64,000 nt of DNA from an uncultured Phascolarctobacterium sp. (GCA_900544795.1 UQWM01000006.1:1-64000); one strand, 5' to 3'; counted from the stretch's first letter, positions 50,535 to 59,073 are shown. Notes: generated from the letters alone by a model not told the origin. A program made the numbers and translations.

Positions 50535-51629
50535 ATGAAAGCTGATTATAGATATAATCCATTTACGGATAAAGCAGAACCAGTTATAAAATCTGAATTA
50601 GTAAAAGTACCGGAAGTATCGCCATACATAGTAAGGCTTGAAGAAGTTCCTCAAAAAACTGCTCCAAGTAGTATGCGGGTAGCTGAGGTAGTGATTGATG
50701 AAAGCGGAACACACGAAGGCTCTATCTTTACCGAGGTCGCGGCATTCCCCGCGTCAGGAGAATTTTTCCCGGATTATTATACCAGTGCAGAGGGGGACAG
50801 CAGCTGGAACACTGGACAAATTTTATTTAATGAATCAGAAGCAGGAAAGATGCTGCGTGTAAATTATTATGGTATGGGATCAATTATCTGGGCATTTGAT
50901 ACGGCTAAAGATACAGAATGGTATAGGGATTACGGCAATGGTGACGACGGTGAATTTGCTCCGGAAGCAGACGTGACTATAAGTGGAGTGAAAAATTATA
51001 CCAGCGTTTTCGTGCCGCAAGGTGTTACCGTTACTATTGATAAATGGGCGGCGATACATTGCCAGGAAGGATTTGTCAATAACGGCATTATTACAGCCAG
51101 TGGTAAAGGTGGAGCTGGCGGTGGATATCACGGTGGGGGCAGTGGATCCAACGCCGGGTATCCAGGAGCGTCGTGCGTGTTTTTTTCCGGCGGTACAGGT
51201 GGCAGTAATGGATCTGCGGGCGGCGCGGGTGGCGTCGCAAAATCTGTTATTCAAGATGAAAACACGGATTATGAAGAGATATTTGTAAATAACCTGTATG
51301 ACACCTTAAATGCAGGTGGTGGTGGCGGTGGCGGCGCCTGGTATCAATACGTTGCAGGAAGTGGCGGCGCAGGCGGTGGCTATATAAAAATTATCGCACT
51401 GAGAGTAATAAATAACGGCACTATTGAAGCTAATGGAAATAATGGCAGCAGTTCAACTTCCAGCTCTAATGGCGGCGGTGGTGGTGGTGGCGGTGGGCTG
51501 ATCCACATCATTGCCAGCCAATATGATAACAGCGGAGCTCTTACTGCTAATGCCGGTAGCGGAGGCTGGGGCGGGAAAAATGGTGGCAGCGGAGCTGCGG
51601 GTAAAGTTTTTACTAAAATAACGGGGTGA
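50535..51629 (+). CDS. Glycine-rich tail fibre/adhesin
   Basis: The 364-residue protein has a beta-rich N-terminal half that would attach to the tail. A C-terminal half from about residue 195 contains many Gly runs (GKGGAGGGYHGGGSG, GGGGGGGAWYQY, GGGGGGGGGLIHI) between short hydrophobic strands. Such Gly-rich modules form polyglycine-II sandwiches in receptor-binding tips, as in the S16-type gp38 adhesin. The resemblance is compositional. It probably contacts the host surface. Confidence 0.7.
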   Translation: MKADYRYNPFTDKAEPVIKSELVKVPEVSPYIVRLEEVPQKTAPSSMRVAEVVIDESGTHEGSIFTEVAAFPASGEFFPDYYTSAEGDSSWNTGQILFNESEAGKMLRVNYYGMGSIIWAFDTAKDTEWYRDYGNGDDGEFAPEADVTISGVKNYTSVFVPQGVTVTIDKWAAIHCQEGFVNNGIITASGKGGAGGGYHGGGSGSNAGYPGASCVFFSGGTGGSNGSAGGAGGVAKSVIQDENTDYEEIFVNNLYDTLNAGGGGGGGAWYQYVAGSGGAGGGYIKIIALRVINNGTIEANGNNGSSSTSSSNGGGGGGGGGLIHIIASQYDNSGALTANAGSGGWGGKNGGSGAAGKVFTKITG

Positions 51630-51634
51630 TTTAT

Positions 51635-52138
51635 ATGATAGCAGTAATAAACTCAGAAAACGTAATAATAAATATTATTGACAAAGAGATCCCGAATGCG
51701 AACAACCAGCGTATTTTGTATCCTTGGCTAAACCTTTGGGATGTTTATGATTCTGCTGAGCCGCTATGGTATGCCAAGGAACGCTATATCAAGGCCGCTG
51801 GTGCGGAATTTGCCAGTCGTCGTGATGCTGTAAGGTTTGTTGAACTTGGCGACGTTACCTATGGGTTTGACTGCGCTGTAGATGATATTACTAATTTCAT
51901 GGCAGCCTTCACGCCGTTGCTTGTAAATAAAACAGGGACCGTATTTTACAAAGTTTGGCTAAATACTATGGATAAAGCTGTAGTAGAACTAAATTACGAG
52001 CAGATGCTGGCATCTTACAACGAAGTGCGCAGAAGTCAATTAGAAGCCTATGCATGGTATGAAGAAATCAAAAGCAAATTGCTCGCCTCTAAGGATCAAG
52101 AAGAGCTGGAAGCAATTTTTTCCGTTAGGAGGTCTTAA
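51635..52138 (+). CDS. DUF4376-like tail-region protein
   Basis: The 167-residue protein starts MIAVINSENVIINIIDKE. It has WYAKERYIKAAGAEFASRRDAVRFVELGDVTYGFDCAVDDITNFMAAF, a pattern of DUF4376 domains in tail-fibre-associated proteins. A C-terminal helical end (LEAYAWYEEIKSKLLAS) follows. The ATG at 51635 follows GGGGTG. A fibre assembly or connector role is inferred from neighbours. Confidence 0.65.
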   Translation: MIAVINSENVIINIIDKEIPNANNQRILYPWLNLWDVYDSAEPLWYAKERYIKAAGAEFASRRDAVRFVELGDVTYGFDCAVDDITNFMAAFTPLLVNKTGTVFYKVWLNTMDKAVVELNYEQMLASYNEVRRSQLEAYAWYEEIKSKLLASKDQEELEAIFSVRRS

Positions 52139-52140
52139 AG

Positions 52141-52470
52141 ATGGCGATCAAAGTTGAAGGTAAAAAAATAACTCTTAGTCGTGGTGATACTTTAAGCGTT
52201 ACTTTCCGGATAAGCAGCGGTATCAATTTGCAGCCTACAGATACTGTTATTTTTACGATTAAGGACAATCCACAGTCCACTACAGCCTTGCTTAGAAAAG
52301 AATATACAGGAATTACAGGGACTGATATAACAGTGCAAGCGACGGCTGAAGAAATGCAAATGACAGCGGGAAACAAGGTATATGACCTTCTTATCAAAAA
52401 CGGAGCGCAGAAAATAACACTCATGTTTCCGGGTGAATTTGTGATAGTGGAGGTAGTACATAATGAGTAA
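52141..52470 (+). CDS. Small beta-rich baseplate/fibre protein
   Basis: The 109-residue all-beta protein (GKKITLSRGDTLSVTFRISSGINLQPTDTVIFTIKDNP...) resembles the N-terminal domain of baseplate upper proteins (BppU type), which anchors fibres to the baseplate. Its last codons overlap the start of the large fibre gene by eight bases, consistent with a paired product. Confidence 0.6.
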   Translation: MAIKVEGKKITLSRGDTLSVTFRISSGINLQPTDTVIFTIKDNPQSTTALLRKEYTGITGTDITVQATAEEMQMTAGNKVYDLLIKNGAQKITLMFPGEFVIVEVVHNE

Positions 52471-54883
52471 TGATGTAAAAACTCCTGTTATAGAAATCGA
52501 GGATCCTCAGCAAATAGATGTTCTGCCTACAGATAAATTGCCATTAGAAGCATATATGATGGTTCTTAACCAAACTAAACATCAGCTGGAGCTATGCCAA
52601 AATACTCTTGAGGACTGCCAAAAGCAGTTAGAGTTATGCGGGGGTGAAAAAGACGAAGCAGCAGAGCAGGCCAAAACAGCTAAAGACTGGGCGCATGAAG
52701 CTAAGAATAACAGCGCCGGGTTAAATGTTATTGGGAGAATTAAAGCTTATGTTATCGGAGATATGGTTTATTCACCGTGGCTGCCGTCGTGGGCATATCT
52801 TGAATGCGTTGGTGCTGGTGTTACCGGTGATGCGGAGCTTGATTTTAATGGTTTAGAGCTTTGGCAGGAGCTGGTGGATGGCAGCGTGACGTGGAAAGTG
52901 CAAGACCTGAACCGGGTAGCGCTGCCTTTAAACAGGCCCCAAGGAATTGTGAGAGGTCTTGACGTTGCTTTAAGCGGTAATAGGTTATGCAAGGTCGGCC
53001 AAGGCATGGCCAACATGGGGGAATTTGTCGCTGTAAGTGACACTGACCTGACTGTAACGCTGCCTTTAAAAACAGCCGGACTTTTGACAATGGATAAAGA
53101 GAAAAATATTGCGATCCATGCGGCTAAGATCCCTGCTGCAGATGAATATACTATTTGCCAGTATCGCTTTGACATTACACAGTCTGAATCAGAAAGATTA
53201 ATCAAGGATAAATCTGTTAATGGTTTGGATGCCGTTATCAAAAGCGGCGTTGTTGTCTGCCCCGGTATCGATGGTACAGATGCCGCGGAATTTAATGGTA
53301 CGACGGATTACGCGGAAACTGACCTTGTGATTCCAATGCCGCTGGCGAATGCGGAAAAAGAAGTGGATTTTGTTTTTGAGCTAACCAGGCCTTCAGTGCA
53401 GAACAGTTTTGCATTTTCGCTATTTTCAACATCCACGGCGCAAAATCTTACCTTCTGGATAAATTCAGCGCAGCATATTGTTACCACTATGCACAGTGCC
53501 GACTATGATACTGGCGTAATTGTCAGTCCTAATACCTTGTATTACATCGTAATCAGGTTAAAAGAAGGGATACTGGAAACATTACTCAACGGCAGAGTTA
53601 TCCATCGCGTAGAAAGTGTTGGCGCTCATGTCCAAAATTTGAAGCTGCGCATAGGCGGTTATTATGCAGCTGCGCATAGTACAGGCTATGCCTTTCCCGG
53701 AAGAATGTATTATTTAGAGTTCCGAGAAAAAGTGCGGACGGATCTTGAGATTGCAAAGATTACGAATAATATGCTTATTCCTAACACACACAGGTCGAGG
53801 AAAAGAACGCTGAATATTGTGCAACCGGCGCTGAAGCTGAATACTACATATGACGAATTTATCCTGGATAAATTGAATGTAACGAACTCCGGTAATAGAA
53901 AAAATAAAGTGGATCCGGAACTTGTAGGGTCGCTGGCATTGACAGATGGAGAGTTCGGAGCAACTCCCTCTTTTGATGCTAGCGCTGCTAATTACTATAA
54001 CTGTGGTAATGTTACCTTTGACAAGGATAAAGGATGGACTGTTATCGCCTTTGTTAAAAATAGTGCGGCCTATACGGCAGATAAAAGGTTTGCAGGCGGA
54101 AAAGGCGCTATTTTCGCACTTGGTGAAGGTGCGGATAATCAGTTTGGCTTATGGTATGGTGGTTGGAAGAATACTGCTGATCATCATATAAATCCATATG
54201 GGTATAACTTTTGTGTTGCAAAGTATAGTAATAGCGTGTTGAAGTTAGCTTTAAATGACGCAGAGAGATACACAAATCTCAATGGGGAACTGGCAACTAC
54301 AAATGTCGTCTTTAGTATAGGCCTGGCTAAAACAGACGGTAACGCGAATCCGTTTAAAGGTGAGATACCTTATCTTGCAGTATTTGATCGCGAATTAACT
54401 ACTGCTGAGGTCAAGGAGCTTTATGATCATTTTGTTTCTGAGCACCAGCTAAAACAAGACATTGCCGCGATAATTGATGCGAATAAAATATCGCTTGGAT
54501 ATTTCCGTACCGATGATACCAGTATCGTGGATTGCGATTTTAAGAATCGTAGGTACGGCCGTATTGAAATCGGGCGAAATAACTTAGCTGAAACACCGTG
54601 GATGTTCCTTACAACAGGTCGGGATGTTACAGTAAAGAATTTATTAGGTGATGCAGGTATTATTAGTAATATTATGTTTAATCCTATAGAGCCTAGTTTT
54701 AATGGCGCCAGTGTAATGGACAATATTTATTCCAGTGGCGGGTCTGGTGCTTGGATAGTTAATGCTAATTCTCAAGAGTTTATGATTAACTGTGGACCAT
54801 CTGCTGTGTATTGGAGTGATTTCTTTTCGGCGCATACTGGCTATATAAAAGTAATTTATCGCGTGGCGGATAGCGAAATATAG
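52463..54883 (+). CDS. Large tail fibre with two LamG/concanavalin-like domains
   Basis: The 806-residue fibre has a helical N-terminal region (about 1-90). A carbohydrate-binding-like stretch follows (YVIGDMVYSPWLPSWAYLECVGAGVTGD, about 95-150). There are two LamG-type jelly rolls, about residues 225-420 (VFELTRPSVQNSFAFSLF..., LLNGRVIHRVES) and about 490-670 (GWTVIAFVKNSAAY..., YLAVFDRELTTAEVKELYDHF). The tip domain is unassigned. LamG domains bind sugars, so this is a likely receptor-binding protein. No sign of a reverse transcriptase or variable repeat is present. Confidence 0.8.
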   Translation: MSNDVKTPVIEIEDPQQIDVLPTDKLPLEAYMMVLNQTKHQLELCQNTLEDCQKQLELCGGEKDEAAEQAKTAKDWAHEAKNNSAGLNVIGRIKAYVIGDMVYSPWLPSWAYLECVGAGVTGDAELDFNGLELWQELVDGSVTWKVQDLNRVALPLNRPQGIVRGLDVALSGNRLCKVGQGMANMGEFVAVSDTDLTVTLPLKTAGLLTMDKEKNIAIHAAKIPAADEYTICQYRFDITQSESERLIKDKSVNGLDAVIKSGVVVCPGIDGTDAAEFNGTTDYAETDLVIPMPLANAEKEVDFVFELTRPSVQNSFAFSLFSTSTAQNLTFWINSAQHIVTTMHSADYDTGVIVSPNTLYYIVIRLKEGILETLLNGRVIHRVESVGAHVQNLKLRIGGYYAAAHSTGYAFPGRMYYLEFREKVRTDLEIAKITNNMLIPNTHRSRKRTLNIVQPALKLNTTYDEFILDKLNVTNSGNRKNKVDPELVGSLALTDGEFGATPSFDASAANYYNCGNVTFDKDKGWTVIAFVKNSAAYTADKRFAGGKGAIFALGEGADNQFGLWYGGWKNTADHHINPYGYNFCVAKYSNSVLKLALNDAERYTNLNGELATTNVVFSIGLAKTDGNANPFKGEIPYLAVFDRELTTAEVKELYDHFVSEHQLKQDIAAIIDANKISLGYFRTDDTSIVDCDFKNRRYGRIEIGRNNLAETPWMFLTTGRDVTVKNLLGDAGIISNIMFNPIEPSFNGASVMDNIYSSGGSGAWIVNANSQEFMINCGPSAVYWSDFFSAHTGYIKVIYRVADSEI

Positions 54884-54893
54884 GAGGGTTAAG

Positions 54894-55349
54894 ATGGCAT
54901 ATATAAAAGAGTTTTGCGAGTTTGTATTAGGGCTGTATGCAGCCTATGAAATCAAAATAATCATCGTATGCGGACTTCTCGGTGGCGTATTCACTAAGGC
55001 CGTGGGCGGGTTTGATAAGCAGCTTATAGGGCTGCTTATTTTTATGGGCATCGATTATGCTACCGGTATGTATGCAGCGTGGCATGAGCATGATCTTTGG
55101 AGTAAAAAGGCATTCCGGGGTCTTTGCAAAAAAGCCAGCATCTTAGGCGTAGTGGCCTTTTGCGCTGGCGTTGATGTTATCCTTAAAACCGATATTGCAA
55201 GGTATGGTGCGATTGCTGGATTTGGCATAATGGAAGCTATGAGCGTTATTGAAAATGCAGATCGTGGTGGCTGGGGTGATATATTTCCAGAGTGGATCCG
55301 TGAAAAATTGGCATTGATAAAAGAGGAAAAAGTTAGGAGGAAGCATTGA
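54894..55349 (+). CDS. Holin (phage holin 4 / toxin-secretion family)
   Basis: The 151-residue membrane protein has hydrophobic segments at about 20-38 (IIIVCGLLGGVFTKAVGG), 45-65 (LLIFMGIDYATGMYAAW) and 85-110. The sequence IDYATGMYAA...SKKAFRGLCKKAS is the family signature. The C-terminus is charged and cytoplasmic. It directly precedes the endolysin, as in most lysis cassettes. Confidence 0.92.
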   Translation: MAYIKEFCEFVLGLYAAYEIKIIIVCGLLGGVFTKAVGGFDKQLIGLLIFMGIDYATGMYAAWHEHDLWSKKAFRGLCKKASILGVVAFCAGVDVILKTDIARYGAIAGFGIMEAMSVIENADRGGWGDIFPEWIREKLALIKEEKVRRKH

Positions 55350-55771
55350 TGTTAAGTAAATATTTTTATGAAAGCGAGCTGGAATGCAAAGGCTATCAGC
55401 GGGGAAATGGCTGTTGTAATGGTCTTCCGGCAGATGGGATGAATGTAGAACTGATGCAGAAGCTGGATGCGCTTAGAGAAGCAGTACAAAGGCCTGTTTA
55501 TGTTACCAGCGGGTACCGCTGCCCTATTCATAACAGTAAAGTGAGTTATGCAACACTCAGCTTTCATACAAAGGGTATGGCGGCAGATATATATTGTGAT
55601 GGTATGACGGTAGATGAATTGGCGGATAAAGCAGTAAATATTGGCTTTAGAGGCGTTGAACGTAATTATGACATGGATTATGTCCATGTTGATGTAAGGC
55701 CGGAACAGTATTATTTTCTGCACCTCAACGGTGCCGATTATGAATGTGATGGCCGTGGGAATATCATTTAA
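55349..55771 (+). CDS. Endolysin, M15A-type zinc peptidase
   Basis: The 140-residue peptidoglycan peptidase has a substrate loop SGYRCPIHNSKVSYATLSFHTKGMAADIY, with the zinc ligands His and Asp in HTKGMAAD. The third ligand is in YVHVDVR. It lacks a signal peptide and a separate cell-wall-binding domain, so release through the holin is expected. Such short single-domain endolysins are usual for phages of diderm hosts. It overlaps the holin stop. Confidence 0.9.
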   Translation: MLSKYFYESELECKGYQRGNGCCNGLPADGMNVELMQKLDALREAVQRPVYVTSGYRCPIHNSKVSYATLSFHTKGMAADIYCDGMTVDELADKAVNIGFRGVERNYDMDYVHVDVRPEQYYFLHLNGADYECDGRGNII

Positions 55772-55791
55772 AAACAGGAAGAGGTGAGTTC

Positions 55792-55872
55792 ATGAACGAA
55801 GAGCGTATTTTGATTTGGGCAGGTATCGCATTGGCTATCCTGGTCGGCTGTATTACTTACTATGACTTGTAA
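55792..55872 (+). CDS. 26-residue single-TM peptide in the lysis cassette
   Basis: A tiny frame starts at ATG 55792 after GAGGTGAG: MNEERILIWAGIALAILVGC then ITYYDL. It is one hydrophobic segment with a Cys at the LVGC position of a lipobox-like motif, although a basic N-region is lacking. A perfect-stem terminator follows 3 bases later. The strong ribosome-binding site and placement support translation. It could be a holin modulator or part of an outer-membrane lysis pair. Confidence 0.55.
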   Translation: MNEERILIWAGIALAILVGCITYYDL

Positions 55873-55874
55873 TT

Positions 55875-55906
55875 AAATAAGGGGCATCTATAGATGCCCC
55901 TTATTT
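55875..55906 (+). terminator. Terminator of the lysis cassette
   Basis: A 16-bp perfect palindromic stem (AAATAAGGGGCATCTA/TAGATGCCCCTTATTT) has no loop beyond the forced one and is followed by T-rich sequence. The next gene starts 16 bases later, so some read-through or a new promoter is needed. Confidence 0.87.
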
Positions 55907-55921
55907 TTATGGAGGTATATT

Positions 55922-56431
55922 ATGGAAAACAAGTATAAAATTTTGTCTTTGGTGTTCTATGCGGCAGCTTTTGCATTTGGTTGGCATATGCATGGGTGGA
56001 TGCATACCTGCCCGGTCGCAGATCCGGAGATAAAAACAGAAGTAAAATATAAAACTGATACCAAAACAGAAATAGTATATGTGCCTAAGTATATCTATCC
56101 TGATGGCAGCACAGAGAAAACAGATGTTGATGTAAATATTGGCAAGCAGGAGCTGGCAGTAAAGGTCAACGGTAAAGATTTTGCGATCCAAAAGGTCGAT
56201 GATGAAAAGTTTATTTTTGATAAAAACAAACTGCAGCTCACACAAACCAGCCGTGTTGACTTAAATATCACAGTACCAGTAATAGACAAAACCAAACGCT
56301 GGGAGATTGGTATAGGCGCTTCTAAAGACGGTGTTGTCGGCATGGTAGGCTTTCCTATCAAAAAGAATGTTGGAGGCTGGATAGCGGGGCGTCAAGGTGA
56401 TGTGATGATAGGGGTGATGGTGAAGATATAG
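55922..56431 (+). CDS. Single-TM beta-rich protein after the endolysin, candidate spanin-like
   Basis: The 169-residue protein has one N-terminal hydrophobic segment (ILSLVFYAAAFAFGWHMHGWM) and a beta-rich outer part with charged and Val/Ile alternation (EIKTEVKYKTDTKTEIVYV...). GGAGG precedes the ATG. Phages of outer-membraned hosts need a third lysis function that opens the outer membrane, and this gene has the right place and topology. No spanin family signature is visible, so the call stays tentative. A DUF6808-like phage membrane protein is an alternative. Confidence 0.5.
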   Translation: MENKYKILSLVFYAAAFAFGWHMHGWMHTCPVADPEIKTEVKYKTDTKTEIVYVPKYIYPDGSTEKTDVDVNIGKQELAVKVNGKDFAIQKVDDEKFIFDKNKLQLTQTSRVDLNITVPVIDKTKRWEIGIGASKDGVVGMVGFPIKKNVGGWIAGRQGDVMIGVMVKI

Positions 56432-56492
56432 TGTTATTTTTATCTTGGGAAGTGTGATATAATAAGCCAAAAACATAAAAGAGGTTATATCT

Positions 56493-57122
56493 ATGAAGAT
56501 TGTCGAAGAATTGGACTTTAAAAAAGGCAAGGTAATGGTGTGTGCTCATTGTGGAAATGAAGTTCTTATGCCGTTAATTCACCAGTGTGAGGATAAAGTA
56601 GAAGATTCAGAAGAAATGATAATAGGTATAAATAAATGGACATTATATTTCTGTACAACTTGTAGAGATGTTATGTTAGAAAAGAGTATGTATGCGGACT
56701 TTGGGTATCCGCCAGAAGAAGGCACTGAAATAGTCTATCCGCCGGTTGTAAATGTAGACAGAGCTGTACCAAACAAAATTGCAGAAACTTTTATTTCTGC
56801 AAAAAATGTGCGAAATAAAAGCAATCATGCCTGTATTTTATTGCTTAGAAGTACTTTGGAAAAGATTGCTAAGGATAAAGGAGCTACCGAAGGGAATTTA
56901 TATAATAAAATGAAAAAATTGTCTGACGATGGTATAATTCCTAGCACATTAAATGAAATGGCAAAAATACTCAGAGATGTTGGTAATGCTGTTGCACATG
57001 GGGATGATGAAGTCGAATTTAATGATTATACAGTAAATACTCTTATCGAGTTTACAGAAACTATTATAGATTACGTCTATGTGTTGCCGAATAAAATATC
57101 AATAATTGGCAAAAGATTATGA
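56493..57122 (+). CDS. DUF4145 protein with zinc ribbon, lysogenic cargo
   Basis: The 209-residue protein has an N-terminal zinc-ribbon-like pair of CxxC motifs (VCAHCGNEV; FCTTCRDVM). A DUF4145 helical domain follows (about residues 95-200: SNHACILLLRSTLEKIAKDKGA...LRDVGNAVAHGDDEV...FTETIIDYVY). DUF4145 occurs in restriction and other defence proteins, but also in housekeeping contexts. It has its own terminator, is AT-rich, and sits after the lysis genes, the classic place for lysogenic conversion genes. Confidence 0.78.
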   Translation: MKIVEELDFKKGKVMVCAHCGNEVLMPLIHQCEDKVEDSEEMIIGINKWTLYFCTTCRDVMLEKSMYADFGYPPEEGTEIVYPPVVNVDRAVPNKIAETFISAKNVRNKSNHACILLLRSTLEKIAKDKGATEGNLYNKMKKLSDDGIIPSTLNEMAKILRDVGNAVAHGDDEVEFNDYTVNTLIEFTETIIDYVYVLPNKISIIGKRL

Positions 57123-57124
57123 GT

Positions 57125-57152
57125 AAAAAGCACTCCTGATGGAGTGCTTTTT
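57125..57152. terminator. Terminator after the DUF4145 gene
   Basis: A perfect stem (AAAAAGCACTCC/GGAGTGCTTTTT, loop TGAT) works in both directions. It separates the DUF4145 gene from the convergent XRE-M78 operon. Confidence 0.88.
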
Positions 57153-57211
57153 AGGTTTGAGTAGGCATAACATATTTAGTTTGAAGTGCAGCATAGTGAG
57201 TAAGCGTATTT

Positions 57212-58291
57212 TTAAAAACTGTTTTTTATGATTTTTAACTTTGGTCTATCTGATGGAAATAGTTCGTCTAATTCATTCTCATTAATTAATAGTAATTTAC
57301 TCAATTCCTTTTTTGTATACTTGAGATCAGTAATATGAAGTTTAAGTAAGTCATAAAATAATGATGGGAGTTCGCGTACCGGTTCTAATTCTTTAGGTTC
57401 TCTACTTTTATAGCCGCGTTTAGATAATTGTATATAGAGATGTTGTTTACGTTCCTCATCAATGCAGGACACGTCATTTGCTCTGTATATGAGAGCGGCC
57501 ATAGATGTTTTCCACTTTAATTTTAATGTTGGTAAATCTTTAAGAGTTAAACTTTCTAAATCTTCTTTTATGTCATTTTCAGGCATTAAAAATTCGGCGG
57601 CAAAAGCATTAGCTTCAACTTCAATTTCTTTTGACGGTATCTTGTGCATTATCATATGTCCTAGTTCATGAGCTAGAGAAAAACGAATGCGATCCATTGG
57701 CCTTGAAAAATCAACAAAAAATAAAGGAACATTACTTGTTGTTCTACGGCTGATAGCATCAATTTTATCTGTTCCAAAATCCATTGGAATAATGATGCCA
57801 CCAGCACTCTCAATAACATCGATTAGATTTCGTACAGGCCCTCTTGGTAATTGCCATAAAACTCGTGTCATTCTTGCAATTTCTGCAGGGGTGGCATCTT
57901 CTACATTGTAGCTTGGAATAGGTAAATGGTCTATACTTATAGAGTTAAGTAATTTTTTCACCTGGATACACTTTATTTCAATTGATGCATGTACTTTATC
58001 TAAGGTCTTAGCAGAAAGAGTGGCTCTTTTCCTATGGAAAAGGCCACTAATACTTGGGATACACGAAAGTTCTTTCTGATAAAAGAAATCAACAGGATAG
58101 TTAAGGGCAGTAGCCATTAATTCTGCTTCTTGTATACTAACATTTTGTATGCCACTTTCTATTTTTGAAAGTTTTGATTGTCTGATAGGAGTAATTAAAT
58201 CTGCCAATTGTTTTTGTGTATATCCTCTAGACTGACGTGCAATAATGAGCATATCAGGATTGAAGGTATCAGATTGATATTTATTTTTCAT
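57212..58291 (-). CDS. XRE helix-turn-helix fused to ImmA/IrrE-type (M78) metallopeptidase
   Basis: The 359-residue protein has an N-terminal XRE HTH (about residues 8-65: MLIIARQSRGYTQKQLADLI...SKLSKIESG). The M78 peptidase domain (about 150-260) contains the zinc motif HELGHMIMH and the distal acidic ligand region EVEANAFAAEFLMP. Such fusions sense or cleave repressors in mobile elements (ImmA acts on ImmR) and have been proposed as toxin-antitoxin or stress modules. The ATG at 58291 is eight bases after AAAGGATG. It lies 42 bases downstream of an unknown partner gene, across a perfect inverted repeat. Confidence 0.85.
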   Translation of the reverse strand: MKNKYQSDTFNPDMLIIARQSRGYTQKQLADLITPIRQSKLSKIESGIQNVSIQEAELMATALNYPVDFFYQKELSCIPSISGLFHRKRATLSAKTLDKVHASIEIKCIQVKKLLNSISIDHLPIPSYNVEDATPAEIARMTRVLWQLPRGPVRNLIDVIESAGGIIIPMDFGTDKIDAISRRTTSNVPLFFVDFSRPMDRIRFSLAHELGHMIMHKIPSKEIEVEANAFAAEFLMPENDIKEDLESLTLKDLPTLKLKWKTSMAALIYRANDVSCIDEERKQHLYIQLSKRGYKSREPKELEPVRELPSLFYDLLKLHITDLKYTKKELSKLLLINENELDELFPSDRPKLKIIKNSF

Positions 58292-58316
58292 AATAAACAT
58301 CCTTTCTAAACAGTAT

Positions 58317-58344
58317 AAACAGAATATAAAAGATTATTCTGTTT
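58317..58344. repeat. 10-bp perfect inverted repeat between the two right-end genes
   Basis: AAACAGAATA (58317-58326) and TATTCTGTTT (58335-58344) with an 8-base spacer. It spans the stop codon of the upstream gene. It contains the same AGAATA/TATTCT element found three times in the operon promoter, so it is probably an operator for the XRE protein; as RNA it could form a hairpin. Confidence 0.7.
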
Positions 58345-58963
58345 TTGATACAATAAGCAAATCTTTTCGCGCAGAAATTCTGTATTTGGGAGTAGGAGAA
58401 TCGTTTGATGTTGGAAAATCGGCTTGTGGAGTTAAGTTGGCCAGTGCATCAGAAATTTTAATAGACCAGTGATTTGCATGTTCATTATTATGACAGACAA
58501 CAGCGGTTTCTTCAAGAAAATTACCTGATAATGAAGACAGATTCAAACGATAACCAACCGCTAATTTGACAGAGCAGGGAAATAATGATCCGCCCTGTCT
58601 AACAAAATCAAGGCATGCATTAGTTGGAATATTGCTTGTTAATCTGTTTTTATTTAATTTTTTTAGTTGCAATACAATATTAACATCATCAAGAATTATT
58701 TTAAAGGTACTATTTTGGTGGACAAGCCGCATTTTATCTTCAGGGGTTATCAAACGTTTGCAGCATTCATGCATGTTGTCATGAATATGGGAGGCTATTG
58801 TCCTGGGTGATAGATTTACTATCTGACTACCATGGGCAGCGATAAAAGACTGAACGGCTTCTCTTACGATAATATCAAGTTTTTTTAGACGATATAAGCC
58901 TATTTTTGTTATGATATTATCTCTATTCAAGTCGGTTTCAGATGGTTCATAAAATAATTGCAT
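58334..58963 (-). CDS. Unknown protein partnered with the XRE-M78 gene
   Basis: The 209-residue protein is helical in the first half (REAVQSFIAAHGSQI; HIHDNMHECCKRLITPEDK) and beta-rich later (TFKIILDDVNIVLQL; SVKLAVGYRLNLSS). No signal peptide or membrane segment is seen and no family is recognised. GGAGG precedes the ATG. It is first in a two-gene operon with the XRE-M78 protein, driven by a near-consensus promoter covered with AATATTC repeats. A toxin or protease-controlled effector is a guess from the arrangement. Confidence 0.6.
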   Translation of the reverse strand: MQLFYEPSETDLNRDNIITKIGLYRLKKLDIIVREAVQSFIAAHGSQIVNLSPRTIASHIHDNMHECCKRLITPEDKMRLVHQNSTFKIILDDVNIVLQLKKLNKNRLTSNIPTNACLDFVRQGGSLFPCSVKLAVGYRLNLSSLSGNFLEETAVVCHNNEHANHWSIKISDALANLTPQADFPTSNDSPTPKYRISARKDLLIVSKTE

Positions 58964-58998
58964 AGAAGATCCTCCAAATATAGAATAATTTTATATAA

Positions 58999-59073
58999 AA
59001 TATACAACTATTTTGCGCTAAAGTCAAATAAATATTCTAAAAAATATTCGGGGTAAATCAAGAAAAATATTCT
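58999..59073 (-). promoter_or_regulatory. Promoter and AATATTC operator repeats of the XRE-M78 operon
   Basis: On the minus strand TTGACT (59027-59022) and TATATT (59004-58999) have a 17-base spacer. Just upstream on the plus strand AATATTCT or AATATTCG occurs at 59031, 59043 and 59066. These repeats share their core with the inverted repeat at 58317-58344. Together they look like binding sites for the operon's own XRE protein. Confidence 0.7.

Noticed and set aside
52463..54883. Diversity-generating retroelement acting on the tail fibre
   Set aside because: There is no reverse transcriptase, accessory protein or template repeat in the prophage.
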